From Alphaproteobacteria bacterium UBA6544 (lineage in GTDB: Bacteria > Pseudomonadota > Alphaproteobacteria > UBA8366), in NCBI GenBank assembly GCA_002434595.1, contig DJKK01000015.1, forward strand, positions 3,534 through 9,504: a stretch of DNA of 5,971 nucleotides. The letters are read 5' to 3'. The notes below the pieces were generated by a model. It saw only the letters and a program-made list of their open reading frames with translations. It was not told the origin of the DNA and did no database searches. This document shows positions 1 through 5,971 of the stretch, piece after piece. Within the stretch, counting starts at the first letter, position 1. Every line of letters starts with the position of its first letter. A program made the translations under genes and the position numbers.

Positions 1-47
<47 letters not shown>

Positions 48-84
48 GGAGTAGGCGCGGCCGTTTCCGGCCCGCCGGTGGGCC

Positions 85-112
85 TTTATATCCGGCTGAA
101 TTTAGATTGCAA
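85..112 (-). promoter_or_regulatory. Candidate sigma-70 promoter of tRNA-Ala
   Basis: On the minus strand a -35-like TTGCAA (plus 107-112) and a -10-like TATAAA (plus 85-90) are separated by 16 bases. This predicts a start near position 78 and a leader of about 30 bases before the tRNA. The leader contains a short perfect hairpin, five base pairs closing a GAAA tetraloop (plus 59-72). The promoter is placed by consensus similarity and position only. Confidence 0.5.
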
Positions 113-149
113 GGGCGCAACCGCCGGCGTTGGGAATCCGTTCAGCGCG

Positions 150-1091
150 TCATTCGCCGACTTCGGTCATAACGATGTCGTAGCGGGCCGATTCCGCTTC
201 AAGCAAACGGGTATCGACCCGAAAGCTTGAATGGTCATGTCGATAGATATCCAGCAGATAGTCGCCTATCCGCTCGACTTCAGCAATTTCATTTGCGTTC
301 AGTGTTTCTGCATATCGTCAGACACGGTCGGAAGAAATGGCCTGGCCGTGCAGTTTATTGAATGCCGGTTGCTGTCCCTGGAGTTCCATATCCGGTGCCC
401 ATCTGGCCTTTGCGGGGGCATCGTGAGGGTCGACACCGGTGAAGTTGATGCCAGTAAAGCGTTCCAGCTTCTTAATCAACGCCGCGGGATTGCTGATCAG
501 GTACTCGTATTTGGAATAAATAGTTTGTTCGCAAAAGGACGGCTCCGGGCCCAGCAGGCAACGCATATAGGCCTCCGTAAGGCTTTCCGCGATCTGGCCC
601 GCAAGGGCGTTTGCGAACTCGGGGGCGCCCTTTCGCTGAGAAACGACGGGCGATTCGACGCCGTCGCGCGGGTCGCGGAGTGAGATGACGAACTTTGCCT
701 CTGGCAGGAGTTGATGAAGGTAGGGGAACAGCGGTGTCAGTTGCGGATATTTGAGCACGAGGAACTTTGAGTTGACTTAGCGCGCATGGGTCATCCCGAG
801 GAAGCAAATGGTATCGGCGGTGCAGAATTCCTTGAGTTGTCCCCTGCAGTCGAAGTAATCCCGCGAATACAGGTCGAACAATTCGAGGCTGGCGCGGTAA
901 ATCGTAACGATTCCGTTCAAATGGATGACTTCGCCGATCATCGGATTGACGTCATTATTGCTTCACAGCATGGACGCGGGGACCGACGTTCCGCATTTCA
1001 AGTATCCGCCAACAAATATTGGTTGCAAGAAAATCGTCAGACCTTTCGCTATGATAAACCCACGCGGGCGCAAACGTACACGGCGCGGCAC
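150..1091 (-). pseudogene. PAPS-dependent sulfotransferase pseudogene with three in-frame stops
   Basis: Read on the minus strand in one frame, this stretch gives a near full-length sulfotransferase-family protein, about 313 codons from a GTG at 1089-1091, interrupted by TGA (963-965), TAA (777-779) and TGA (318-320). The family transfers sulfate from PAPS to an acceptor. The P-loop-like 5'-phosphosulfate motif appears as GGYLKCGTS (plus 984-1010), altered from the usual KSGT form. The 3'-phosphate-binding motif appears as SLRDPRDGVES, with RDPRD at 663-677. After the third stop, 55 more codons of plausible C-terminus (RYAETLNANEIAEVERIG and onward) run to a TGA at 150-152. No frameshift is visible. 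The original start is unclear: no ATG lies in the right place, and a CTG inside AAAGGTCTGACG may be a decayed start. The piece 318-758 is the longest uninterrupted part and could be mistaken for a small complete gene. It lacks the P-loop, so activity is unlikely. The acceptor substrate cannot be told. Confidence 0.85.
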
Positions 1092-1127
1092 GGTCGAGGA
1101 ACAGGTTTGTGCGAAGCGATAGAGAGG

Positions 1128-2258
1128 TTAGATGATGTATTGTTTCAGTGGTGGGACGCCGTTGAAGCAGACGGCGGAATACGACCAAGTATAGGCGCCC
1201 GCGCTCTTGAAGACGACCCGGTCGCCGATACGCAGATCTTTTGGCAGTGGATAGGGTGTGTGCTCGTAGAGCACATCGAGCTCCTCGCAGGTCGGGCCAG
1301 CGAGGATGCTGGGAATTGTCTCGCCGCCATCCCTGTCCGTGCGGATTCGGTATTTGATGGCCTCGCCAATGGTCTCGGGAAGTCCGCCGAACTTGCCGAT
1401 ATCGAGATAGACCCAGCGTGACGTTGCGCCGTTATGTCGGTCTGCAATCAGTACGACCTCAGCTTCGATGACGCCGGCGTCACCAACCAGGCCACGGCCG
1501 GGCTCCAAAATAATCTCGGGCATCTGGTTGCCAAAATGGTGCCGCATGGATGTAGAAATCGCCTCACCATAACGGGCGACGGCGGGCACCTCGGAGAGAT
1601 AACGTGCGGGCAATCCGCCGCCGAGATTCACCAGCCGAAGTTCAATCCCGGTTTTCTCCAGCGAACGGAACAGGCCCGCCGTCTCGGCGATCGCCACATC
1701 CCATTGTTCCGGATCGGTCTGCTGGGAACCGACATGGAATGACACCCCATAGGGTTCCAGTCCAAGATCGCGTGCATCCTTCAACAATGCTTCGGCGATA
1801 TCGATACGGCATCCGAACTTCTTCGACAACGGCCATTCCGCGCCGTCCCCCTGTGTCTCGATCCTACAGAAGACCCGGCTGCCAGGGGCTGCACGCGCCA
1901 GTTTCTGGAGTTCCGCCTTGCTGTCGAAAGCAAAAAGGTCGATGCCCGCAGATCGCGCGCAGGCAATATCAGCTTCTTTCTTGATCGTATGGCCATAAGA
2001 CATGCGTGACGCCGGAATGCCAAGCCGCGCGCACCCTTCCAACTCAGCAATCCCCGCCACATCAAAACCCGCACCCTCACGCTCCAAAGCAACGACGATT
2101 TCGTCTGCTGGATTGGCTTTGACGGCGTAGTAGATACCCACCGTCGGAAGAGCATCCTTGAGAAGCCGGTAGCGTTCGACCACAAGGTCTAGGTCAAGCA
2201 CCAAAAAAGGCGTTTCCCTTCGCTTCTCGCTGAGAAACCGTTGGATCTTTTCGCTCAT
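1128..2258 (-). CDS. Lysine/ornithine decarboxylase, PLP fold type III
   Basis: This 376-residue protein has the usual length and domain order of bacterial lysine/ornithine decarboxylases: an alanine-racemase-like barrel, then a C-terminal beta domain. Such enzymes remove CO2 from ornithine or lysine to make putrescine or cadaverine in the cytoplasm and work as dimers. Visible motifs are YYAVKANP with the PLP Schiff-base lysine K47, HVGSQ at 175-179, the phosphate-binding GGG at 213-215, EPGRG at 252-256, GPTCEELD with catalytic C324, and GAYTWSY with Y356. The residue after the cysteine is Glu where this family usually has Asp, a position that contacts the distal amine in studied ornithine decarboxylases, so substrate preference is open. 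The ATG at 2258 is preceded by a modest GGCGAGA ribosome site, and the N-terminus (SEKIQRFLSEKRRETP) matches the family start. It lies 53 bases after the FYDLN gene on the same strand and may be co-transcribed with it. The dead sulfotransferase follows. Confidence 0.93.
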   Translation of the reverse strand: MSEKIQRFLSEKRRETPFLVLDLDLVVERYRLLKDALPTVGIYYAVKANPADEIVVALEREGAGFDVAGIAELEGCARLGIPASRMSYGHTIKKEADIACARSAGIDLFAFDSKAELQKLARAAPGSRVFCRIETQGDGAEWPLSKKFGCRIDIAEALLKDARDLGLEPYGVSFHVGSQQTDPEQWDVAIAETAGLFRSLEKTGIELRLVNLGGGLPARYLSEVPAVARYGEAISTSMRHHFGNQMPEIILEPGRGLVGDAGVIEAEVVLIADRHNGATSRWVYLDIGKFGGLPETIGEAIKYRIRTDRDGGETIPSILAGPTCEELDVLYEHTPYPLPKDLRIGDRVVFKSAGAYTWSYSAVCFNGVPPLKQYII

Positions 2259-2311
2259 GTCCGTCTCGCCAAGCGATAGTCACTCGACTTCTGTCGCTGT
2301 GTCGCTGAGGG

Positions 2312-2674
2312 CTAGCTTTCGTCGCGGCCCGTTTCGACGTTTTCGATGACGTCGTTCATGTCGTCATCGTCGCCGCCCACAAGCTCGCTGGTATCTTCCG
2401 GCAGCGACTCATCGTCTTCAAGCGACTCTTCGTCTTCAAGCGTCTCTTCGTCGATGTCGTTCGCTACCAGCTCAGTCGACTTGACCGCCGCCGCAGCAGT
2501 CGGGATTGCCTTTGGGGTATTCGTGGTGCTTCGGCTGCGCCGGCCGCGCTGGTTCGTCTCTTGCTGAAAGACCGTCTCGCATTTCGGACAGGTTGGCGGC
2601 TCCTTCTGCAAGTCATAATACTTGGCCCCACAGTTTTGGCAGGTGCGCTTCTTGCCCCATTCCAGTTTGGCCAC
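2312..2674 (-). CDS. FYDLN-acid family zinc-ribbon protein (TIGR02300-like)
   Basis: This is a 120-residue protein of unknown molecular function, from a family widespread in Alphaproteobacteria. The N-terminal part reads AKLEWGKKRTCQNCGAKYYD, the family signature, here with YYDL in place of FYDL. Cysteines 12, 15, 29 and 32 (CxxC...CPKC) should bind one zinc. A basic, low-complexity linker (about residues 43-60) follows, then a strongly acidic tail from about residue 75 rich in Glu, Asp and Ser. The start is the GTG at 2674, because AAGGAG lies 7 bases upstream and the family signature begins there. An upstream in-frame start at 2722 would add 16 residues unlike the family. The tail is encoded by an imperfect 18-base tandem repeat. 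The gene is divergent from aroA. A role in nucleic-acid or protein binding can be guessed from the zinc ribbon and acidic tail, but nothing here shows it. Confidence 0.92.
   Translation of the reverse strand: MAKLEWGKKRTCQNCGAKYYDLQKEPPTCPKCETVFQQETNQRGRRSRSTTNTPKAIPTAAAAVKSTELVANDIDEETLEDEESLEDDESLPEDTSELVGGDDDDMNDVIENVETGRDES
2403..2456. repeat. Three-copy 18-bp imperfect tandem repeat in the FYDLN acidic tail
   Basis: Units lie at 2403-2420, 2421-2438 and 2439-2456. The first two differ at one base (AGCGACTCATCGTCTTCA against AGCGACTCTTCGTCTTCA) and the third is diverged at its end. On the coding (minus) strand each unit encodes six residues of the type E-(S/T)-L-E-D-(E/D), so copy-number change would lengthen or shorten the acidic tail without shifting frame. 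Confidence 0.8.
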
Positions 2675-2681
2675 AGACGTA

Positions 2682-2687
2682 CTCCTT
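2682..2687 (-). promoter_or_regulatory. Shine-Dalgarno site fixing the GTG start of the FYDLN gene
   Basis: A strong AAGGAG on the minus strand sits 7 bases before the GTG at 2672-2674. It decides the start in favour of this GTG over the longer frame from 2722. Confidence 0.85.
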
Positions 2688-2712
2688 CGAACGAACCGAA
2701 AATATGGGCGGC

Positions 2713-2741
2713 CAATTGCCATGTTAGAGGGGGTCTGTCAA
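2713..2741 (-). promoter_or_regulatory. Candidate promoter of the FYDLN gene
   Basis: On the minus strand a perfect -35 hexamer TTGACA (plus 2736-2741) is followed after 17 bases by CAATTG (plus 2713-2718), a poor -10 match. Predicted transcription would start near 2706 and give a leader of about 30 bases. A competing reading is TTTTGC with TAACAT 17 bases on. The decarboxylase 53 bases beyond the FYDLN stop might share this promoter. Confidence 0.45.
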
Positions 2742-2787
2742 AAGCAAAATTTAAAAAACGCAAATACTTGATTCCGGTGAATCCCCG

Positions 2788-2816
2788 TTGGCGCACGGAT
2801 GGGCACTGTGCTAGAG
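2788..2816 (+). promoter_or_regulatory. Candidate promoter of the aroA-cmk(-rpsA) unit
   Basis: TTGGCG (2788-2793) and CTAGAG (2811-2816) are separated by exactly 17 bases, a spacing and sequence style seen in alphaproteobacterial housekeeping promoters. The predicted start near 2823 leaves about 37 bases before the preferred aroA GTG at 2860 and about 19 before the TTG at 2842. Confidence 0.5.
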
Positions 2817-2859
2817 ACGGTCGCGCTTCGCTAAGACGCATTTGAATAGGGTGAATGGC

Positions 2860-4191
2860 GTGCGGAAAGGCGTATCTCAACCGGTCGCGGCATTATATGG
2901 AACCGCGGCTGTGCCAGGCGATAAATCGGCCTCTCATCGCGCTCTCATGCTCGGCGGTCTCGCCGTTGGCGAGACGCGGATCGAAGGCATGCTTGAAGGC
3001 GAGGACGTTTTGCGCACGGCGGCGGCGATGCGGGCGATGGGCTGTGGGGTTGAGACGCTCGGATCAGGTGCTTGGCGCGTCGTCGGTGTTGGAGTCGGTG
3101 GATTAGCTGAGCCTGAGGACGTTCTCGATATGGGTAACGCCGGTACGGCGGCCCGGCTGCTGATGGGCGTCCTCGCGGGCCATGATATGACAGTATTTTT
3201 GACAGGAGACGCCTCGTTGCGCTCGCGTCCGATGGCGCGTGTGTCAACGCCGCTTCAGATGATGGGCGCCCAATTCATCACACGGGAAGCCGGCCGGTTG
3301 CCGCTCGCCATTGTCGGCGCGGCGGACCCCGTGCCGATCGAATATCGTTTGCCGATACCGTCCGCGCAGGTCAAATCTGCGATCCTCCTGGCTGGCCTCG
3401 GCGCGCCTGGCGAAACGACGGTCGTCGAACCGGCAGCCACGCGTGATCATACCGAACGCATGTTGTGCCATTTCGGCGCAACGGTGCGTACTGAGACGGC
3501 GGAGGATGGCGCCGGCCGGATTACCCTCGTGGGTCAACCGGAACTCGCCGCTACGGATATCGTCGTGCCGAGAGATATCAGTTCGGCCGCGTTTCCCATT
3601 GTGGCGGGCCTGATTTCCCGCGAGGCGAGCATTTGTCTGCCCGGTGTCGGTCTCAATCCGCACCGCAGTGGTCTCCTGGTTACGCTCCGGGAGATGGGGG
3701 CAAAGATCGAAGAGACGAATGCGCGAGATGTCGCGGGTGAGCCGGTTGCGGACTTGGTGGTCACCTCCGGACCGCTTTCGGGCGTAACGGTACCGGCGGC
3801 GCGTGCGCCTTCGATGATTGACGAATATCCGATCCTCGCGGTCGCCGCCGCCTTTGCTGAAGGAGATACGCGGATGTGCGGGCTCGGCGAATTGCGGGTA
3901 AAAGAGAGTGATCGTCTCGCCGCCGTGAGAGACGGATTGGTCGCCAATGGTGTCGACGTTACGATCGTTGGCGATGACCTGATTGTCCGGGGCCGTCCCG
4001 GTGCGGTCCCTGGAGGCGGAGTTGTCGAGGTGCGTCACGATCATCGCATCGCTATGAGTTTTCTCGTGATGGGCGTGGCCACGGCGGATCCTGTTGGTGT
4101 TGACGATATGTCTCCGATCGATACCAGCTTCCCTGGCTTTCTGCTGTTGATGAGCGAACTTGGCGCCAGTATTGACGAGGCAGGCGCGTGA
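2860..4191 (+). CDS. aroA: 3-phosphoshikimate 1-carboxyvinyltransferase (EPSP synthase)
   Basis: The enzyme joins phosphoenolpyruvate to shikimate-3-phosphate, the sixth step of the shikimate pathway to aromatic amino acids. With the start used here it has 443 residues, normal for the family. Numbered from this start, motifs in order are GDKSASHRAL with active-site K22, GNAGTAAR at 92-99, GDASLRSRPM at 116-125, SAQVKS at 168-173, IDEYP at 320-324 with catalytic D321, RVKESDRL at 346-353 and HDHRIAM at 393-399. The overall pattern (LEGEDV, TRDHTE, APSMIDEYPILAVAAAFAEG) resembles class II, CP4-like enzymes, but the glycine in GNAGT stands where CP4 has alanine. The start is uncertain: TTG 2842 and GTG 2851 are in frame but lack a good ribosome site, whereas GTG 2860 has AGGG 8 bases upstream. 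The stop overlaps the cmk start by four bases (GTGA). Confidence 0.97.
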   Translation: MRKGVSQPVAALYGTAAVPGDKSASHRALMLGGLAVGETRIEGMLEGEDVLRTAAAMRAMGCGVETLGSGAWRVVGVGVGGLAEPEDVLDMGNAGTAARLLMGVLAGHDMTVFLTGDASLRSRPMARVSTPLQMMGAQFITREAGRLPLAIVGAADPVPIEYRLPIPSAQVKSAILLAGLGAPGETTVVEPAATRDHTERMLCHFGATVRTETAEDGAGRITLVGQPELAATDIVVPRDISSAAFPIVAGLISREASICLPGVGLNPHRSGLLVTLREMGAKIEETNARDVAGEPVADLVVTSGPLSGVTVPAARAPSMIDEYPILAVAAAFAEGDTRMCGLGELRVKESDRLAAVRDGLVANGVDVTIVGDDLIVRGRPGAVPGGGVVEVRHDHRIAMSFLVMGVATADPVGVDDMSPIDTSFPGFLLLMSELGASIDEAGA

Positions 4192-4823
4192 TTATCGCGA
4201 TCGATGGCCCGTCCGCTTCTGGCAAGGGCACGCTGTCGAAGCGGCTCGCTGCGCATCTCGGATATGCGCATCTGGATACAGGCAAGATCTACCGCGCCGT
4301 CGGCATGGCGGTTCTGCGTGCGGCGCGAGACCCAGCCAATGAAGGCGCGGCGATCGCAGCCGCTCGTGCGCTCGATCCCGCAACGCTTCGCGATCCTGAA
4401 TTAACAGGTGAAGACGCGGCGATTGCGGCGTCGAAGGTTGCGGCGATAACTGCCGTGCGCGATGTATTGTTACAGTTTCAAAGGGATTTTGCGGCCCGAC
4501 CGCCTGGCGATGCCGGTGGTGCTGTGCTGGATGGTAGGGATATCGGAACCGTTGTCTGCCCATATGCAGACGTGAAGCTATATGTTGTGGCGAGTGCGGA
4601 AGTCCGCGCAGAACGGCGCCATAAAGAGTTGCTAGAGCGCGGTGAGGACAGTATATATGCACGCGTTTTGCAGGATATGAAGGATCGTGACGATCGGGAT
4701 TCCAATCGACCCATCGCGCCGCTGAAGCCGGCGGAAAACGCTTTCACCTTGGATACGTCCGAACTCGATGCCGACCAGGCTGTCAAGGTAGCATTGTCGG
4801 AGATTGAGAAAAGAGGACGCTGA
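4188..4823 (+). CDS. cmk: (d)CMP kinase
   Basis: This 211-residue cytidylate kinase phosphorylates CMP and dCMP with ATP in pyrimidine nucleotide supply. The Walker A loop is GPSASGKGT at residues 7-15. LDTGKIYRAV (29-38) is the usual LDTGxxYR element of the nucleotide-binding part. LDGRDIGTVV (114-123) and the arginine-rich RAERR (140-144) follow, then DRDDRDSNRP (166-175) in the lid and CMP-binding region. Length and all key motifs are intact. The start is GTG, sharing bases with the aroA stop, so translation is probably coupled. The adjacency of cmk to aroA and rpsA is a widespread proteobacterial arrangement. Confidence 0.97.
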   Translation: MIIAIDGPSASGKGTLSKRLAAHLGYAHLDTGKIYRAVGMAVLRAARDPANEGAAIAAARALDPATLRDPELTGEDAAIAASKVAAITAVRDVLLQFQRDFAARPPGDAGGAVLDGRDIGTVVCPYADVKLYVVASAEVRAERRHKELLERGEDSIYARVLQDMKDRDDRDSNRPIAPLKPAENAFTLDTSELDADQAVKVALSEIEKRGR

Positions 4824-4963
4824 CAGACTGCGAAGCAATCGAGAACGACGACGATGCCGCGGGAAAGACCGCTGGGCTCGTCGGCGTTGTGTGCACACAA
4901 AAGACCGCCGGAGACAACCGGCTGGCCTGAATAGCAACAAAGTAACGAAGGACCAAACGGAAT
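4824..4963 (+). promoter_or_regulatory. Structured rpsA leader, possible autoregulatory element
   Basis: The 140 bases between cmk and rpsA hold several paired elements. A perfect 14-base palindrome, TTGTGTGCACACAA, lies at 4887-4900. It is flanked by CGGCG (4882-4886) and CGCCG (4906-4910), giving a two-part hairpin with a five-base 3' bulge. A second hairpin, GCCGG-AGACAA-CCGGC (4907-4922), shares four bases with the first, so the two exclude each other. AAAGACCGC occurs twice, at 4864-4872 and 4900-4908. AAGGA at 4948-4952 is the rpsA ribosome site, 11 bases before the ATG. Ribosomal protein S1 is known to control its own synthesis in E. coli through a structured leader. Whether this one works similarly is inference. 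Confidence 0.5.
4854..4934 (+). CDS. Possible 26-codon leader ORF upstream of rpsA
   Basis: An ATG at 4854 opens a 26-codon frame ending at TAG 4932-4934, 29 bases before the rpsA ATG. The product would begin MPRERPLGSS and end TTGWPE. It runs through both leader hairpins, so its translation could influence their folding. No clear Shine-Dalgarno site precedes it and no family is recognised. It may be chance. Confidence 0.2.
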   Translation: MPRERPLGSSALCAHKRPPETTGWPE

Positions 4964-5971
4964 ATGTCTGAACAACAAGTTGATGTCGCAAAGGAGAGCT
5001 TTGCCGCCCTTTTGGAAGAATCGATGGGATCGGAGAACAATCTCGTTGGCCAAGTAATCGAGGGGCGTGTTATCTCGATTGAGAATGATTTCGCACTGAT
5101 CGATGTCGGCCTCAAGTCTGAAGGCCGCGTGCTTTTGAAGGAATTCGCCCCGCCAGGGCAGAAGGCGGATCTCAGTGTCGGCGACAAGGTTGAAGTCTTC
5201 CTGGAGCGTATGGAAAACAAGAATGGTGAAGCCGTTCTGTCGCGCGAGAAGGCGCGCCGCGAGGAAGCATGGACCCAGTTGGAGAAGGCGTTCGACAAAA
5301 CCGAACGCGTCAATGGTGTTATCTTTGGCCGCGTGAAGGGCGGCTTTACAGTTGATCTGCAGGGTGCCGTAGCGTTTTTGCCCGGAAGCCAGGTTGATAT
5401 TCGTCCGGTTCGCGACGTCACGCCCCTGATGGGTACTCCGCAGCCGTTTCAAATTCTCAAGATGGACCGTTCGCGCGGGAACATCGTTGTTTCCCGCCGA
5501 GCCGTTTTGGAAGAAAGCCGCGCCGAACAGCGCAGCGAACTGATCGCCGGGCTCAAGGAGGGTCAGGTGCTGAACGGCGTCGTCAAGAATATCACCGACT
5601 ATGGCGCATTCATCGATCTCGGTGGTGTGGACGGCTTATTACATGTCACGGACATTGCCTGGCGACGGATTAACCATCCGTCTGAGGCACTACAGATCGG
5701 CCAGACGGTCGACGTGCAAGTGATCCGGTTCAACCGCGAAACCCAGCGCATCAGCCTTGGTATGAAACAGCTTGAAGCTGATCCGTGGGAAGGCGTCGAA
5801 GCGAAGTACCCTGTCGATGTCAAATTCACGGGCCGGGTTACCAACATTACCGACTACGGCGCCTTTGTGGAACTCGAGCCTGGCGTTGAAGGTCTTGTTC
5901 ACGTCTCGGAAATGAGCTGGACGAAAAAGAACGTCCACCCGGGCAAAATCGTTTCGACCAGTCAGGAAGTG
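4964..5971 (+). CDS. rpsA: Ribosomal protein S1, 3' end beyond window
   Basis: S1 binds mRNA on the 30S subunit and helps start translation of messages with structured or weak ribosome sites. The frame runs open from ATG 4964 to the window end (336 codons) and would need roughly 230 more codons to reach the usual size. Three full S1 repeats and part of a fourth are visible at about residues 26-95, 113-180, 200-268 and 285-336. Repeats 3 and 4 both carry the NITDYGAF core (209-216 and 294-301) typical of the RNA-binding central repeats, followed by GLLHVTD and GLVHVSE. The N-terminus MSEQQVDVAKESFAALLEES fits the short helix that docks S1 on the ribosome. AAGGA lies 11 bases upstream. It follows cmk by 140 bases and is probably transcribed both with it and from its own start. 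Confidence 0.97.
   Translation, partial: MSEQQVDVAKESFAALLEESMGSENNLVGQVIEGRVISIENDFALIDVGLKSEGRVLLKEFAPPGQKADLSVGDKVEVFLERMENKNGEAVLSREKARREEAWTQLEKAFDKTERVNGVIFGRVKGGFTVDLQGAVAFLPGSQVDIRPVRDVTPLMGTPQPFQILKMDRSRGNIVVSRRAVLEESRAEQRSELIAGLKEGQVLNGVVKNITDYGAFIDLGGVDGLLHVTDIAWRRINHPSEALQIGQTVDVQVIRFNRETQRISLGMKQLEADPWEGVEAKYPVDVKFTGRVTNITDYGAFVELEPGVEGLVHVSEMSWTKKNVHPGKIVSTSQEV

Noticed and set aside
113..149. Terminator around the GC-rich CGCCGGCG palindrome after the sulfotransferase
   Set aside because: The stem is short with mismatches and no T-run follows on the minus strand.
318..965. Stop-codon readthrough or selenocysteine recoding in the sulfotransferase
   Set aside because: The three stops include a TAA and fall at positions with no catalytic cysteine. 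No SECIS-like hairpin was noticed, and the weakened P-loop fits decay better.
963..1130. Decarboxylase-sulfotransferase fusion
   Set aside because: The sulfotransferase frame continues in phase from the decarboxylase TAA at 1128-1130, but a one-in-three phase match is expected by chance and the decarboxylase ends at its normal family C-terminus.
786..1421. 211-codon plus-strand frame
   Set aside because: It runs opposite the sulfotransferase pseudogene and the end of the decarboxylase, crosses the boundary between them and resembles no family. The same applies to the 150-codon plus-strand frame at 231-683.
3244..4044. 266-codon open frame on the minus strand
   Set aside because: It is antisense to the well-conserved centre of aroA, and its Arg-rich composition is typical of a shadow frame in GC-rich DNA.
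4887..4922. Rho-independent terminator between cmk and rpsA
   Set aside because: The hairpins are followed by no run of T residues, so a leader structure is a better reading than a terminator.
4478..5452. 324-codon open frame on the minus strand
   Set aside because: It lies antisense to the end of cmk and the first half of rpsA, both clear genes with conserved motifs. Its translation has no recognisable motif.

Overview
The window looks like an alphaproteobacterial chromosome segment. The conserved core consists of a FYDLN-acid (TIGR02300-type) zinc-ribbon protein divergent from aroA-cmk-rpsA, with a tRNA-Ala(GGC) nearby. This arrangement is familiar from Alphaproteobacteria. The DNA is moderately GC-rich, GTG starts are frequent, and the EPSP synthase most resembles the class II/CP4 type of that class. 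No species is claimed.

Layout. At 1-47 (minus) is the 5' part of tRNA-Ala(GGC), with a plausible promoter at 85-112. At 150-1091 (minus) is a sulfotransferase gene whose reading frame runs without any frameshift but is cut by three in-frame stops (TGA 963-965, TAA 777-779, TGA 318-320). The longest open piece, 318-758, is only its middle part, so it is annotated here as one pseudogene. At 1128-2258 (minus) is a complete fold-type III lysine/ornithine decarboxylase. At 2312-2674 (minus) is the small FYDLN-acid protein, with four zinc-ligand cysteines and an acidic repetitive tail.

A short divergent intergenic region (2675-2859) carries promoter candidates in both directions. On the plus strand follow aroA (EPSP synthase) and cmk (CMP kinase), which overlap by four bases (GTGA). 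A 140-base structured leader comes next, then rpsA (ribosomal protein S1), which leaves the window after 336 codons. The rpsA reading frame is open at the window edge.

How the genes relate. aroA-cmk-rpsA links shikimate-pathway, nucleotide and translation housekeeping functions, probably in one transcription unit with extra control at the rpsA leader. On the other strand, the FYDLN gene and the decarboxylase are 53 bases apart and could be co-transcribed. The decarboxylase would supply putrescine or cadaverine. The decarboxylase and dead sulfotransferase look like accessory genes sitting between the FYDLN gene and tRNA-Ala.

I found no mobile element, CRISPR array or obvious new multi-gene system. 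The best items for a second look are the three-stop sulfotransferase, the structured rpsA leader with its palindrome, repeats and possible 26-codon ORF, and the Cys-Glu (not Cys-Asp) active-site motif of the decarboxylase.
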